This document shows, piece by piece, positions 8,996-18,681 of a DNA stretch of 64,000 bases (position 1 is its first letter; every line of letters begins with the position of its first letter). Origin of the DNA: Gammaproteobacteria bacterium (GTDB lineage Bacteria; Pseudomonadota; Gammaproteobacteria; Nevskiales; Nevskiaceae). The position numbers and the translations under genes are program-made. The DNA is taken from positions 16,034-80,033 of the forward strand of contig JAHZLQ010000038.1 of the NCBI GenBank assembly GCA_022599775.1, written 5' to 3'. The notes beneath the pieces are model-generated. The model did no database searches and had not been told where the DNA came from. It saw nothing but the letters and a program-made list of their open reading frames with translations.

Positions 8996-10042
8996 GTGCG
9001 TGCACGCAACAAACCCTGGCTCCAGGCGGCGCGCTTGTCTTTTGTCGCCTTCTACGCCGTGACGCTTGCGGTGGCGCTGCGCTGGGCGGTGTCCAATGTG
9101 CACCAGATCGGGCCGCAGAGCCGGGTCGTGGTCATGCGCATGGGCCGGCTCGACCGTGTTCGCGAAGCCGGTCTGCTGCTGGCTTGGCCCGAGCCGTTCG
9201 AACGCCTGCTACCGTTGCCCGCCGCGGAAACGGTGATCGAGCGCCAAGTGCAAGCGCTGTTGCGGTCGCAGGCAGCACAACAGGCCGAAATGTCATCCGA
9301 CGACGACGACGACGCCGAGCCGCTTGACGATGCGCTCGCAGGTTCCGGCTACCTGTTGAGTGGCGACGCCGGCATCGTGCAACTGGACGTGCGCGTCTTC
9401 TACAGCGTTACCGACCCTTACGACTACGTGCTGCAGAACACCCATGTCGTGCCAGCGCTCGACCGGTTGGTGACGCGGACCGTCGTCGCGGTATGCGCTG
9501 CGCGCGATCTGGACACTATCCTTGTGGCGCGACCTGAGCTGGTTAGCGTCGACTCCGATGCTGCCGAGCGGCGCGAGCGTTTGCGCGGCGAACTGGTGCA
9601 GCGGATCAACCGCAGACTCTCTGCGTTGCAGCGAGAGGGCGCGGGTCTGGGTATCAAAGTTACGCGTGCCGATGTGCAGTCGAGTCTGCCCCGTGACACC
9701 GTCAGCGCCTTCAACGCCGTGCTGACGGCGAGCCAGCAGGCAGACCGCCGGCTTGCCGAGGCGCGCAATGATTCGGCCTGGATCGTGCAGAACGCCAATC
9801 AGTCGGCCGACCGCAGTCTGCAGGTGGCCGAAGCCCAGGCCTCGGAACGCGTCGCCCGGGCGCAGACCGATACCACCGCCGTGCTCGAGCTTGCGCGTTC
9901 CATCGAGCAGCGGGTCGACCCGGGTCTCGCGCAGCGTCTCTATCGCGAACGCATGAGCCGGATCCTCGCACAGGCCGGATCAGTGACGAGTGTGGACCCT
10001 GACGACGAGTCCCGCCTGATCATCAGCGGGGGGCGCCAGTGA
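8996..10042 (+). CDS. Second HflK-like SPFH membrane protein
   Basis: The GTG at 8996 immediately follows the previous TGA and gives 348 aa. There is one membrane segment (about residues 13-33), then an SPFH region opening IGPQSRVVVMRMG. An acidic insert (SSDDDDDAEPLDDAL, about residues 100-114) sits where canonical HflK enters its band-7 core. An Ala/Gln/Arg-rich coiled coil runs from about 240 to 310. It is a distinct paralogue from the 6114 product, lacking the polytopic N-terminus, so the operon carries an HflK-HflC-HflK triplet instead of the usual pair. The end overlaps the GTG start of the ATPase by 4 bp. Confidence 0.87.
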   Translation: MRARNKPWLQAARLSFVAFYAVTLAVALRWAVSNVHQIGPQSRVVVMRMGRLDRVREAGLLLAWPEPFERLLPLPAAETVIERQVQALLRSQAAQQAEMSSDDDDDAEPLDDALAGSGYLLSGDAGIVQLDVRVFYSVTDPYDYVLQNTHVVPALDRLVTRTVVAVCAARDLDTILVARPELVSVDSDAAERRERLRGELVQRINRRLSALQREGAGLGIKVTRADVQSSLPRDTVSAFNAVLTASQQADRRLAEARNDSAWIVQNANQSADRSLQVAEAQASERVARAQTDTTAVLELARSIEQRVDPGLAQRLYRERMSRILAQAGSVTSVDPDDESRLIISGGRQ

Positions 10043-11937
10043 GCTTGGCGAGCGGCGGCATGCTCACGCGTGACGAGCAAAGCGCGGCTGCGCGTCAGCT
10101 GAGCCTGGCCATGCTGGCGCTGGGGCTACTTGGCATGGGATTGGGGTGGACCATGTTGGCGCCCCGGCAGCGCGGTGTCGGCCAGTTGATTCTCGGCGCG
10201 GCCGCACTATTGGTGGCACTACCGGTGATGCGGGCCGGCTGGCACAGCCTGCGCAAACCGGATCTGCATGGCGTCACCGACCAACTGGTCGCGTTGGCGA
10301 TGCTTGCCGCATGGGCGACCGGAGACCTGCTGACCGCGGCGCTGCTGCCGATCATCATGATCTTCGCCCAAGTGTTGGAAGAGCGCAGTGTGCTGGGCTC
10401 GCAGCAGGCGATCGGGGCGTTGGCCGGACTGACGCGTAGTCGCGCACGTCGCATCGGTGCCGATGGCCGAATCGAGGAGGTCGAAAACTCCGAACTGCGT
10501 TCCGGCGACCACGTTGAGGTGCGTGCCGGCGACCGTGTGCCCGCCGATGGCCGTGTGCTGGACGGGCAGGCAAGTCTCGACACCGCCCCGATCACGGGAG
10601 AATCGCTCCCGTTGGAGGCGGCTGCCGGCGTGGACGTGTTTGGAGGCACGATCAATCTCGATGGTCTGCTGCGGGTGGAAGTCACGCGCGTCGGGGAGGC
10701 GTCGACGCTCGGCAAGGTCATCGGTCTGATGCAGCGTGCAGAGCGTTCCAAGCCGGCAATCACCCGCTTGTTGGAACGTTACGCCGGTCGCTATCTGGTG
10801 TTGGTGCTGTTGATCGCCGCCGTCACCTGGTTTACCGGCAACGATGCGGCCGCGATGCTGGCCGTGCTGGTGGCGGCCTGTCCGAGTGCGCTGGCGCTGG
10901 CCGCGCCGGCCACCGCGATCGCGGGAATCGCGGCGGCGGCACGCCACGGTATTTTGATCCGGGGCTCAGCATTTCTCGAAGAGTTGGCCGAAACCAGCAT
11001 GCTGATCGTGGACAAGACCGGGACGCTCACGGTGGGTGCTCTACGTCTGCATGAGATTGTCGCCGCGGACGGCGTGCCGCAGCCGCGCATTGTGCGGTTG
11101 GCCGCCAGTCTCGGTGCCGTCAGCAGCCACCCGGTGAGCCGTGCAATGGCCAGTCTGTCGGCCAGCGAGGCCCGGCTCGATCTGTCTGATATCCGTGAGC
11201 GGCCGGGTCTGGGCGTCAGTGCCCGCACTTTGCTCGGCGAAGCCGTGCTCGGAAGGGCGGAGCTGTTCGAGCAACTCGGCATCGCCACGCTCGGCGTACC
11301 GCAGCACGATGGGCCGATCGCCGGCCTGGCGCTCGATGGTTGCTTCCTCGCCTGGCTGTTGTTGGCCGACAGCGTGAGACCCGAGGCGGGGGCGGCTCTG
11401 GACGATCTGCGTGATTTGGGCATGAACCGCCAATTGCTCCTGACCGGTGACCGTTTCAGCGTGGCGCATGTGCTGGCCCGGCAGCTTGGCATCGAACAGC
11501 TTCAGGCGGAGGCGCTGCCGGAAGACAAACTGCTTCGCGTGCAAGCCGAGAGCGAGGCCGGATTTCGTCCACTGGTGGTCGGGGACGGCATCAACGATTC
11601 ACTGGCGCTCAAGGCTGGAGCCGTCGGTGTTGCGATGGGCGTCGGTGGCGCCGATATCGCGTTGGCCTCTGCCGATGTCGTGCTGATCAGCAGCGATTTG
11701 CGTCGTCTCGGAACCTGTGTCCGGCTGAGCCGTCGTTGCCGTCACACACTGCTGATCAACGTCGCGATCGGACTCGGCTGGACCCTGGCAATCGTCGCGG
11801 CTGCGGCCTTCGGCCTGCTCGGTGCCGCGGGGGCGATGATCGCCGCGCTGTTGCACAATCTCAGCACTCTGCTCGTGCTCGGCAATTCCGCTCGTCTACT
11901 GCGTTTCGATGAGCCGCTGTCGGTCCCGGAGCCGTAG
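10039..11937 (+). CDS. P-type ATPase, heavy-metal (P1B)-like, with a CPS membrane motif
   Basis: This 632-aa protein has the P-type ATPase marks in order: TGES (186-189, actuator), CPS (281-283, membrane metal site), DKTGTLT with the phosphorylated Asp325, an HP pair (364-365) typical of P1B pumps, and GDGIND (515-520). It lacks N-terminal CxxC metal-binding domains and is shorter than most P1B ATPases. The membrane motif is CPS, not the common CPC of Cu/Zn/Cd pumps, so the transported ion cannot be assigned. The GTG at 10039 overlaps the preceding stop (GTGA); an ATG at 10060 is the alternative. It ends the operon that begins with amidases 1655 and 3315. Confidence 0.9.
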   Translation: MSLASGGMLTRDEQSAAARQLSLAMLALGLLGMGLGWTMLAPRQRGVGQLILGAAALLVALPVMRAGWHSLRKPDLHGVTDQLVALAMLAAWATGDLLTAALLPIIMIFAQVLEERSVLGSQQAIGALAGLTRSRARRIGADGRIEEVENSELRSGDHVEVRAGDRVPADGRVLDGQASLDTAPITGESLPLEAAAGVDVFGGTINLDGLLRVEVTRVGEASTLGKVIGLMQRAERSKPAITRLLERYAGRYLVLVLLIAAVTWFTGNDAAAMLAVLVAACPSALALAAPATAIAGIAAAARHGILIRGSAFLEELAETSMLIVDKTGTLTVGALRLHEIVAADGVPQPRIVRLAASLGAVSSHPVSRAMASLSASEARLDLSDIRERPGLGVSARTLLGEAVLGRAELFEQLGIATLGVPQHDGPIAGLALDGCFLAWLLLADSVRPEAGAALDDLRDLGMNRQLLLTGDRFSVAHVLARQLGIEQLQAEALPEDKLLRVQAESEAGFRPLVVGDGINDSLALKAGAVGVAMGVGGADIALASADVVLISSDLRRLGTCVRLSRRCRHTLLINVAIGLGWTLAIVAAAAFGLLGAAGAMIAALLHNLSTLLVLGNSARLLRFDEPLSVPEP

Positions 11938-12055
11938 CAGGCTGTCGGACTCAGGGTGATCTACGGCGTTGGCCCCGCGGCCGAAAATTATGGGCGTCCT
12001 CGTGAATAATTTCCGCTACGTCTCGTCGACGCGCCTTGCCAGTCACGAAACTTTT

Positions 12056-12082
12056 CGGCGCGGCACGCGGGTTGCCGCGCCG
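12056..12082 (+). terminator. Strong hairpin between the ATPase and the next amidase
   Basis: A perfect 10-bp GC stem (12056-12065 with 12073-12082) has a 7-nt loop and is followed by TT and a G-rich run. A second, nearly perfect dyad lies at 12098-12110. It could end the 1655-11937 operon or regulate the amidase at 12182. Confidence 0.4.
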
Positions 12083-12181
12083 TTCGGGTGGGGGGCGGCG
12101 TCGGACCGACGTCCAAATTCCGTCGGAGTACGAAAGCGCCCGCACGGGTGGCGATTCCTACGTAATCGTGGAGAAACGGCT

Positions 12182-14518
12182 GTGCACAGAACCATCGCAG
12201 CAACACGTCGCCAATACGGGACTCGGCGCCGGGTGGCGGTCGTGCTGGCCGGTGTCTTCGCCCTGATCGTGAACTCCCCGGCGGTCGCGGGCCCATTCAG
12301 TGTAGTGGAGGCCAGCATCGAGGACATTCACCAGGCTATCAAGAGCGGGCAGGCGAGTTGCCGGGATGTGGTCGAGGCCTACATCGACCGGGCGCGGGCC
12401 TACAACGGTGTGTGCACGCGGCTGATCACCGCCGATGGCAAGCCGGTACCTGCTGAAACCGGGTATGTGTGCGCGGGTGCCGCGATCAGTTTTCCTACGA
12501 GCACCCTGGCGGCTTCGAGTTTTCTGCCGAAACTGGACCAGTATTCCGGTTTGCCGCTTGACCTTGGACACATGGCGGCCACCGTCTCGGACCCCACGGT
12601 GCGGCAGCAATACGGCATGGTAGCCGGCTGGCCTCATGCCGGACAGCTCAATGCATTGGAAACGATCAACATTCGTGGCGAGCGTTCCGTGTCATGCAAG
12701 GCCGAATGCGATACGCATTCTGCCCAAGGCGCGTTGCCGGCGCATTGCCCCGCGGCCTGTGAGGCCTTTCGTCGTCAGCCCGACGCGCTCGAGCGCGCCG
12801 CCGAGCTCGATGCGCAATATGGCCACGATCCCGATCTGGATATGCTGCCGATGTACTGCGCCACGGTCTCCGTCAAGGATTGGTACGACGTGAAGGACAT
12901 GCGCTCGACCGGTGGCAACGATGTCGACTACGCGATGGACGCCGCGCCGCGCGATTCGACGGTGGTGGCGGCGCTGCGCGAAAAGGGGGCGATCATCTAT
13001 GCCGTGAGCGTGGCGGCGGAAATGGGGCACGGCACCGACGGTCCGATTAAACCCGCGCGCGCCTTCGTCGGCGGTAGCGGCAGCATCCGCAGTTCATGGG
13101 GTGGGCATGTCTGCAATCCCTACGACACGGATCGTTCCGCGGGACCGTCGAGCGGCGGTGCAGGCGCCTCGGTTGCGGCCAATCTGGTGACGGTGGGCAT
13201 CTGCGAAACCACTGGTGGCTCGTGCCGAGAGCCGGCCAACCAGAATGCGGTCGCGAGTCTGGTTACGACCAAGGGTCTGATCTCCGAGTACAGCACGGCG
13301 ACGGCACAGTTCGCCAATCACCGGCCCGGGATTCTGGCGCGGACGCTCGCTGACGCTGTGCGCGTGCTCGATGCAATGAAGGCTCCCGCACGAGACTATT
13401 TCGATACGCGCGACCTGTTTACCGCAATTCCGCGAGCGCTGGTCGCGAACACGCCTTATGTCGAAAATGTCGTCGATGCACAGGCGCTTCAGGCAGGGCG
13501 CCAGCCGCTGCGGGGTTTGCGCATCGGTATCGTGCGCGAGTACATGGTCAAGCATACGGCCAACGATGCGGCCATCAGTGCACGCGTCGATGCCGAGATC
13601 AAGGCGGTGCTGCGTGACCGGCTCGGCGCTCGGATCGTCGAATCGATCGATCCGCAGTACCCCGACGACGCGGATGTGCCAAACATGATCTACACGTTTC
13701 AAGATGCGTTGGCCGAAGCCATCGCTCTTGCGGCGCCGGAATATCTGCTCCAAGGGGACGGGGACCGACCGGAGTTTGCGGTACCGGGATATGACGTGCG
13801 CTCGCGTGAATACCGGCTGGCGCTGGTGATGGGCACAGCGCCGCTATCGGACAAGCTCAACCTGCGGCGTATCCTCAGCGGCTTCGACGACGGCGATCTG
13901 CAGGCCTTCAGCCTGGACCGATACCTGCGTGAACGCGGTGATGCCCGTATCGTCGACTGGCCGAGCTACGCTGCCCATTCGAAATGGCGTTCCAACGAGC
14001 AGGCGGTGGGCGCCCGCAATGCCGCCCTTGGCGACGCAGGCCTCAGCCGACCGGGTACGGGCCTCGACCGCATCAAGATGCGCGCCGTGTTCAGGCTCGC
14101 CGTGCTCAAAGTTATGCGCGAGAATCGGATCGATGTGTTCGTCCATCCCAATGTCGGCGTTCCGCAATGGAAAATCGGCATTGATCGCGAGCCCACTGTC
14201 GATGGCCGTCGCGCCGCCGGCCCCGGGATCACCGATCTGCTCGGTGTGCCTGAAGTCATCGTGCCTGCCGGCTTCAGCGACATCGTTTACGAACCGCACT
14301 ACGAACTGAGCGAGGACCACGAGCGCTATGTGCTACGGACCGGGACCCGGGCGTCCACCTTGCCGCAGCCGATGCCGTTCAGCATCAATTTCTGGGCCGG
14401 ACCGGGTGACGAGCCGGTGGTGCTCAAAGTTGCGTCGGCTTATGAGGCGGCGACCCGGCACCGCGTGCCGCCCCCGGACTTCGGACCCGTGCGGTCTGGG
14501 GCGGCGACCGGAAACTGA
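12182..14518 (+). CDS. Exported long-form amidase with Cys-rich insert
   Basis: The GTG at 12182 is chosen because TGGAGAAA lies about 8 nt upstream and the product starts with Arg-rich residues then a Sec signal (about 17-36, ending AVAG). The open frame upstream to 11969 is non-homologous. The 778-aa protein exceeds the usual 470-550 aa: about 120-140 extra residues (about 84-222) precede the catalytic Lys232, including RGERSVSCKAECD and HCPAACEAF. cis-Ser323 and nucleophile Ser347 (TTGGSCRE) are intact. Many Cys are shared with the 16213 and 18682 products, suggesting disulfides in the periplasm. The substrate is unknown. An IS4-type element is inserted 64 bp beyond the stop. Confidence 0.92.
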   Translation: MHRTIAATRRQYGTRRRVAVVLAGVFALIVNSPAVAGPFSVVEASIEDIHQAIKSGQASCRDVVEAYIDRARAYNGVCTRLITADGKPVPAETGYVCAGAAISFPTSTLAASSFLPKLDQYSGLPLDLGHMAATVSDPTVRQQYGMVAGWPHAGQLNALETINIRGERSVSCKAECDTHSAQGALPAHCPAACEAFRRQPDALERAAELDAQYGHDPDLDMLPMYCATVSVKDWYDVKDMRSTGGNDVDYAMDAAPRDSTVVAALREKGAIIYAVSVAAEMGHGTDGPIKPARAFVGGSGSIRSSWGGHVCNPYDTDRSAGPSSGGAGASVAANLVTVGICETTGGSCREPANQNAVASLVTTKGLISEYSTATAQFANHRPGILARTLADAVRVLDAMKAPARDYFDTRDLFTAIPRALVANTPYVENVVDAQALQAGRQPLRGLRIGIVREYMVKHTANDAAISARVDAEIKAVLRDRLGARIVESIDPQYPDDADVPNMIYTFQDALAEAIALAAPEYLLQGDGDRPEFAVPGYDVRSREYRLALVMGTAPLSDKLNLRRILSGFDDGDLQAFSLDRYLRERGDARIVDWPSYAAHSKWRSNEQAVGARNAALGDAGLSRPGTGLDRIKMRAVFRLAVLKVMRENRIDVFVHPNVGVPQWKIGIDREPTVDGRRAAGPGITDLLGVPEVIVPAGFSDIVYEPHYELSEDHERYVLRTGTRASTLPQPMPFSINFWAGPGDEPVVLKVASAYEAATRHRVPPPDFGPVRSGAATGN

Positions 14519-14571
14519 CGTCGCGGCCCAGATCGGCCGTCGCCATCCATGCGCTGCGGGTCCGTCGCAGG

Positions 14572-14582
14572 GGGTGGGGGGT
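14572..14582. repeat. Left target-site duplication of the IS element
   Basis: The 11-bp sequence GGGTGGGGGGT abuts the left inverted repeat and recurs exactly at 15974-15984 beyond the right repeat. Confidence 0.9.
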
Positions 14583-14603
14583 CATAAGCGCTAAGATAAA
14601 AAT
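14583..14603 (+). repeat. Left terminal inverted repeat of the IS4-type element
   Basis: This 21-bp end, beginning CATAAGCGCTAAG, is the exact reverse complement of 15953-15973. Confidence 0.95.
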
Positions 14604-14659
14604 GCCCCGTTGAGTTACACTTTCAGTTCATCGGAAAAACTGGAAGGCGGGGCTGTGAT

Positions 14660-15965
14660 ATGGACGCGCTCGATGGCGATGTGGATTGGGAAGGGCCGTT
14701 CGCCGGGCTGAACGAAGACTGGGCAGTCATTGAGCGGGTGTTGCCCGATGGATGGCAGGAGGCGGCGCGGCTCACCGGCGCGCTGCGGCGCACTCGTGGT
14801 TTCAAGGACGCCGCGACACTGCTACGCGTACTGCTGATCCATTTGGTTGACGGTTGCTCGCTGCGCGAGACGGCCGTTCGCGCCGACGCGGGCGGTTTGA
14901 GTAAAGTATCCGACGTCGCGTTGTTGGGACGGCTGCGAGGAAGTGGCGAGTGGTTCCGGTGGATGACGGAGCAGATGAGTCGACGTCTGTCGGCGACGGG
15001 CCAGGACGTGCTGCCAAGCAAGCGTGTGCGTCTGGTCGACGCCAGCGTGGTGTGCGAACCCGGGGCCACAGGATCGACCTGGCGGCTGCACTACATGATC
15101 GACCTGAGCACGTTGGCGTGTGAGCAACTGCAGGTCACTTTGCCTAAGGATGGCGAAACACTGACCCGCTTTGCCGTGCAGGCCAACGACGTGGTGATGG
15201 CCGATCGTGGTCTGGCCCACCGTCGCGGCATCCGCCATGTGGTCAATCATCAGGCCGATGTCATCGTCCGCATGAACCTGGTCAGCGTGCCGCTGGAAGA
15301 CAACAAAGCGCGCACGCTGGCCTTGCTGCCCAAGCTGCGCAAGCTCAAGGTGGGCCAAGCGCGGGACTGGCCGGCCTGGGTCCGTGACGACCAAGGCACG
15401 ATCGCGGTTCGCGTCTGCGCGATCAAGAAGAGCACCGAGCAGACCCGCACCTCGCAGCGCAAGCTGCGCGATGTGGCGTCCAGGAAGGGCCGCAACCTCC
15501 AACCGGATACGCTCGAAGCGGCAGGCTACGTCGTCGTGTTGACGACCCTGCCGGACGTGCCGGCGGAAAAAATCCTTGAGATATACCGCTACCGATGGCA
15601 AATCGAGCTGGCCTTCAAGCGCTTGAAGTCACTGCTCCACCTGGGTCACCTGAAGAAGACTGACCCCGCCGGTGCCAAGGCTTGGCTGCAAGGAAAATTA
15701 TTCGTGGCCACGCTGATCGAAACACTCATCGCCATTGGCGAACGCTTTTCCCCTTGGGGCTACTTCCTGCCCCAAGAGTAGAGGCCGACACAGCCGCTGG
15801 CGTGAAGTCGCGATGATGCGCTTTCTCCTCGCTCGCGCCGTCAATCCGCAACTGAGCCTGCTCGACGGTTTGCGCGACTGGAACGGCATTGCCGCCGCGC
15901 TACGCGAACCGCCGCGCAAGCGAAGACGGTATCAGGAAGACGATTTAGACCAATTTTTATCTTAG
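14660..15965 (+). pseudogene. IS4-family DDE transposase, frameshifted near its C-terminus
   Basis: The first frame (14660-15781) encodes 373 aa with DDE landmarks: Asp in RLVDASVV, Asp in VMADRGLA and Glu within YRYRWQIELAFKRLK, which satisfies the IS4 Y-x2-R-x3-E-x6-K signature. It stops at 15781. The adjacent frame continues with SRWREVAMMRFLLARAVN, the expected IS4 C-terminal tail, ending at 15965 just inside the right inverted repeat. The switch lies near the C- and G-run-rich stretch at 15748-15780. It may be a disabling indel, a sequencing error or, less likely, programmed frameshifting. No passenger gene is present. Confidence 0.85.
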
Positions 15966-15973
15966 CGCTTATG
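15953..15973 (-). repeat. Right terminal inverted repeat of the IS4-type element
   Basis: These 21 bp mirror 14583-14603 without mismatch. Confidence 0.95.
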
Positions 15974-15984
15974 GGGTGGGGGGT
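15974..15984. repeat. Right target-site duplication of the IS element
   Basis: This is an exact copy of 14572-14582. Confidence 0.9.
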
Positions 15985-16212
15985 CCCTGTGGGACTCGCG
16001 TCTCTAAGTGCAGTGCAAGTGGCAAAGCGACAGCAGGACCGGTCGAGGGATGTGCAGGCAGATCGAGGCACGAAGAGAGGTCGTAGCGAGACGATGGCGG
16101 CGATGAACCTTGATGCGCTACGACCATGGACCCGGCCGATCTTTAACATGATTTGTAGCAGGCGCTGCACTAAGAGCACCACGGGTTCGTGCCGCCTTAC
16201 GGAGATACTGTT

Positions 16213-18555
16213 TTGATCAGGACCGATTGGAGACCGCGTAAAGCGCGCGACTACCGCATGCCGGGTGTCGCGCCTGCGCTCGTGTTGATCGCCGGGTTCG
16301 GTTTTGTCGGGCCGGCGGCCGCTTCGGGGTTTCAAGTCGAAGAAGCCACCATCGACAGTATCCATGCGGCGATCCAGGCCGGCCAAACTACCTGTCAGGA
16401 CGTAGTCCAGGCCTACATCGACCGCGCCAAGGCCTACAACGGCGTATGTACTGCGCTGGTCACGTCTGACGGTGCCGCAGTGGCGCCGGCGACGGGCTAC
16501 GTTCGCGCCGGCGTCCCACTACGGTTTCCGACGCATACGGTCAGGGCGTCGACGATCTTTCCTCATCTCGACCAGTACCGGGGTCTGCCGCTGGACTATG
16601 GTCGGATGGAGCACACCGTGTCCGACCCCGAGGTCCAGGCGCAGATGGGCATGCGTGTCGGTATGCCGGATGCGGGACAGCTCAATGCCTTGGAGACTCT
16701 GAATATCCGGGGCGAGCGATCGGTCACTTGCAAGGGAGTATACGACGCGCACCCATCGACGGGCCCACTGCCTATGGACGCGCCGCCGCCCTGCGACGCA
16801 TTCCGGCGACAGCCGGACGCCCTCGAGCGGGCCGCGGAGCTCGATGCCCGCTATGGAAACCGTCCCGATCTCCAAGCCTTGCCGATGTACTGCATCACCG
16901 TCGCTTTCAAGGACCCGTACGACACCAAGGATATGCGCAGCACGGCGAACGACGACGTGAATTTCGCCATGGATGCGCCGCCCTTCGATTCGACCATCGT
17001 CGCGCAGTTGCGCGCCAAGGGCGCGATCATCTACGCCAAATCGGTTGCGCATGAATTCAACGCCGGGCCGGGTGATCCCGGCGGCCCCTCAAAGCCTCGC
17101 AGTAACTGGGTTCGGGGCGGCCAGCAGGTCAGTAGCTGGAGTGGCCAGTCCTGCAATCCCTACGACACCGAGCGCGTGGTTCGTGGTTCCAGTGGCGGCT
17201 CCGGCGCGGCGGTGTCCGCGAATCTGGTTACTGTCGGTATCTGCGAGCAGTCGGGCGCCTCCTGTCAGGGGCCGGCGTCCCGCAACGGCATCGCCATGTT
17301 GCTGACCACCAAGGGCCTGACGCCGGACAGCGGCGGCATCGGCAACCAGTGGTTCAACGACCGCGCCGGCATCCACGCCCGCACGCTCACCGACGCCGCC
17401 AAAGTACTCGATGCGGTCAAGGATCCCGAGACCGGCTACTTCGACCCGCGCGATCCGTTCACCGCACTGCCCGAAGCCTTGGTTCCCAACGCTTCCTACG
17501 CCAGTTTTTCGATCGGCGATGGCGTACTCAAGCGTGATCCCAGGCCGCTGAAGGGGCTGCGTGTGGCGATATTGCGTGAGCATATGGTTACGCCGACGCA
17601 TAATCACGAGGCGATCAGCCGGCAGATCGATCACGAGATCAAACGTGTGCTGCGCGATGAACTCGGTGCCGAACTCGTCGAAACGGTCACGCCGGACTAT
17701 CCGGACGACCCGGATGTTCCGAACCTGCGCTACAGCTTCGCCGACGCCCTGTCGGAACTGCTGCCGCGACTGATGCCGGAGATCTTTACACGCAGAAACC
17801 CTGACGGAAAGCTGGCCTTTGCCGTCCCGGGTTACGACGTCACGTCCTATGAGTATCTGCTCAAGCTCAGCCGGCACGAGGCACCGCTCAGCAGTGCCGT
17901 CGATATCGTCAACTTTGCCCGCTTCGCCGAAATCCCCTGTGATACCAGCTTATGCAGCGACCTCGCATTCTCGGTCGATCGCTATCTCAAGGAGCGCGGC
18001 GATGCCCGCATTACGGACTGGGCGGCGTGGGTGGCCAATGCCAAGTTCCGCCAGGACAGCTCTCGGGCCGGTGCCGAGAACTGGGCGGCCTGGCAGGGGC
18101 ATTTCGCTGCCGGAAAAGCGGACAGGCTGGCGCGCAGCGAGATTGCCCGGCTGGCCCTGCTCAAACTGATGTACCAGAATGACATCGATGTCTTCGTGCA
18201 TCCGGAAAATACCGTGCCCACACCGAGAATTCAGGGTCCCAATGTCGGCATGCACAGTCTCGACGGCATCACCCCGTTCTTCCAGATTCCGAGAGTGGTG
18301 GTGCCGGCTGGTGTCACCGAGGTGGTATACGAACCGCAGTACGTGCTGAACGCCGACAAGACGGACTACGTATCGGCACTGGCCCCGGATACACCGAAAT
18401 CCCGTCTACCGCATCCGATGCCGATCTCGATGACCTTTTTCGCGGGCCAGGGCGAGGAACCGCTTCTGATCAAGGTCGGCACTGCGTATGAGGCGGCGAC
18501 CCATCACCGATTCGCTCCGCCGGACTTCGGGCCGCTTTCCGCACATTCACAGTGA
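16213..18555 (+). CDS. Exported long-form amidase with an altered nucleophile loop
   Basis: A TTG at 16213 is the preferred start, with GGAGA 7 nt upstream (16201-16205); ATG 16258 is the alternative. From the TTG the product is 780 aa with a basic N-region and a Sec signal (about residues 17-37, ending AAAS). The Cys-rich insert before catalytic Lys233 is shared with the 12182 and 18682 products, though the ERSVTCKGVYD segment has lost one Cys. cis-Ser326 and Ser350 are present, but the usual TGGS before the nucleophile reads SGAS, followed by CQGP instead of CRxP. This may change the oxyanion or leaving-group pocket. The gene lies 228 bp downstream of the IS copy, which may have displaced its original promoter. 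Confidence 0.9.
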   Translation: MIRTDWRPRKARDYRMPGVAPALVLIAGFGFVGPAAASGFQVEEATIDSIHAAIQAGQTTCQDVVQAYIDRAKAYNGVCTALVTSDGAAVAPATGYVRAGVPLRFPTHTVRASTIFPHLDQYRGLPLDYGRMEHTVSDPEVQAQMGMRVGMPDAGQLNALETLNIRGERSVTCKGVYDAHPSTGPLPMDAPPPCDAFRRQPDALERAAELDARYGNRPDLQALPMYCITVAFKDPYDTKDMRSTANDDVNFAMDAPPFDSTIVAQLRAKGAIIYAKSVAHEFNAGPGDPGGPSKPRSNWVRGGQQVSSWSGQSCNPYDTERVVRGSSGGSGAAVSANLVTVGICEQSGASCQGPASRNGIAMLLTTKGLTPDSGGIGNQWFNDRAGIHARTLTDAAKVLDAVKDPETGYFDPRDPFTALPEALVPNASYASFSIGDGVLKRDPRPLKGLRVAILREHMVTPTHNHEAISRQIDHEIKRVLRDELGAELVETVTPDYPDDPDVPNLRYSFADALSELLPRLMPEIFTRRNPDGKLAFAVPGYDVTSYEYLLKLSRHEAPLSSAVDIVNFARFAEIPCDTSLCSDLAFSVDRYLKERGDARITDWAAWVANAKFRQDSSRAGAENWAAWQGHFAAGKADRLARSEIARLALLKLMYQNDIDVFVHPENTVPTPRIQGPNVGMHSLDGITPFFQIPRVVVPAGVTEVVYEPQYVLNADKTDYVSALAPDTPKSRLPHPMPISMTFFAGQGEEPLLIKVGTAYEAATHHRFAPPDFGPLSAHSQ

Positions 18556-18681
18556 TCTTTCGACGGCGGGCGTAGGGGCCGACAGCCGGTGTGCGTCTGA
18601 TTCCGTAGTGCCTGCCGTGTCTGCGCTTCGGTGGGGAGAGCCGCCCGCATTGTCGCGTGCTTGGCGCATGGGGAGAGACAA

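Larger units (their letters stand above)
14583..15973 (+). mobile_element. IS4-family insertion sequence, 1391 bp
   Basis: The element is bounded by perfect 21-bp terminal inverted repeats (14583-14603 and 15953-15973) and flanked by an 11-bp direct repeat. IS4-group elements make 10-13 bp duplications, so the length fits. It contains one DDE transposase read in two frames. Removing the element and one repeat copy restores a continuous intergenic segment upstream of the amidase at 16213. The perfect repeats and intact duplication indicate a recent insertion. Confidence 0.93.
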
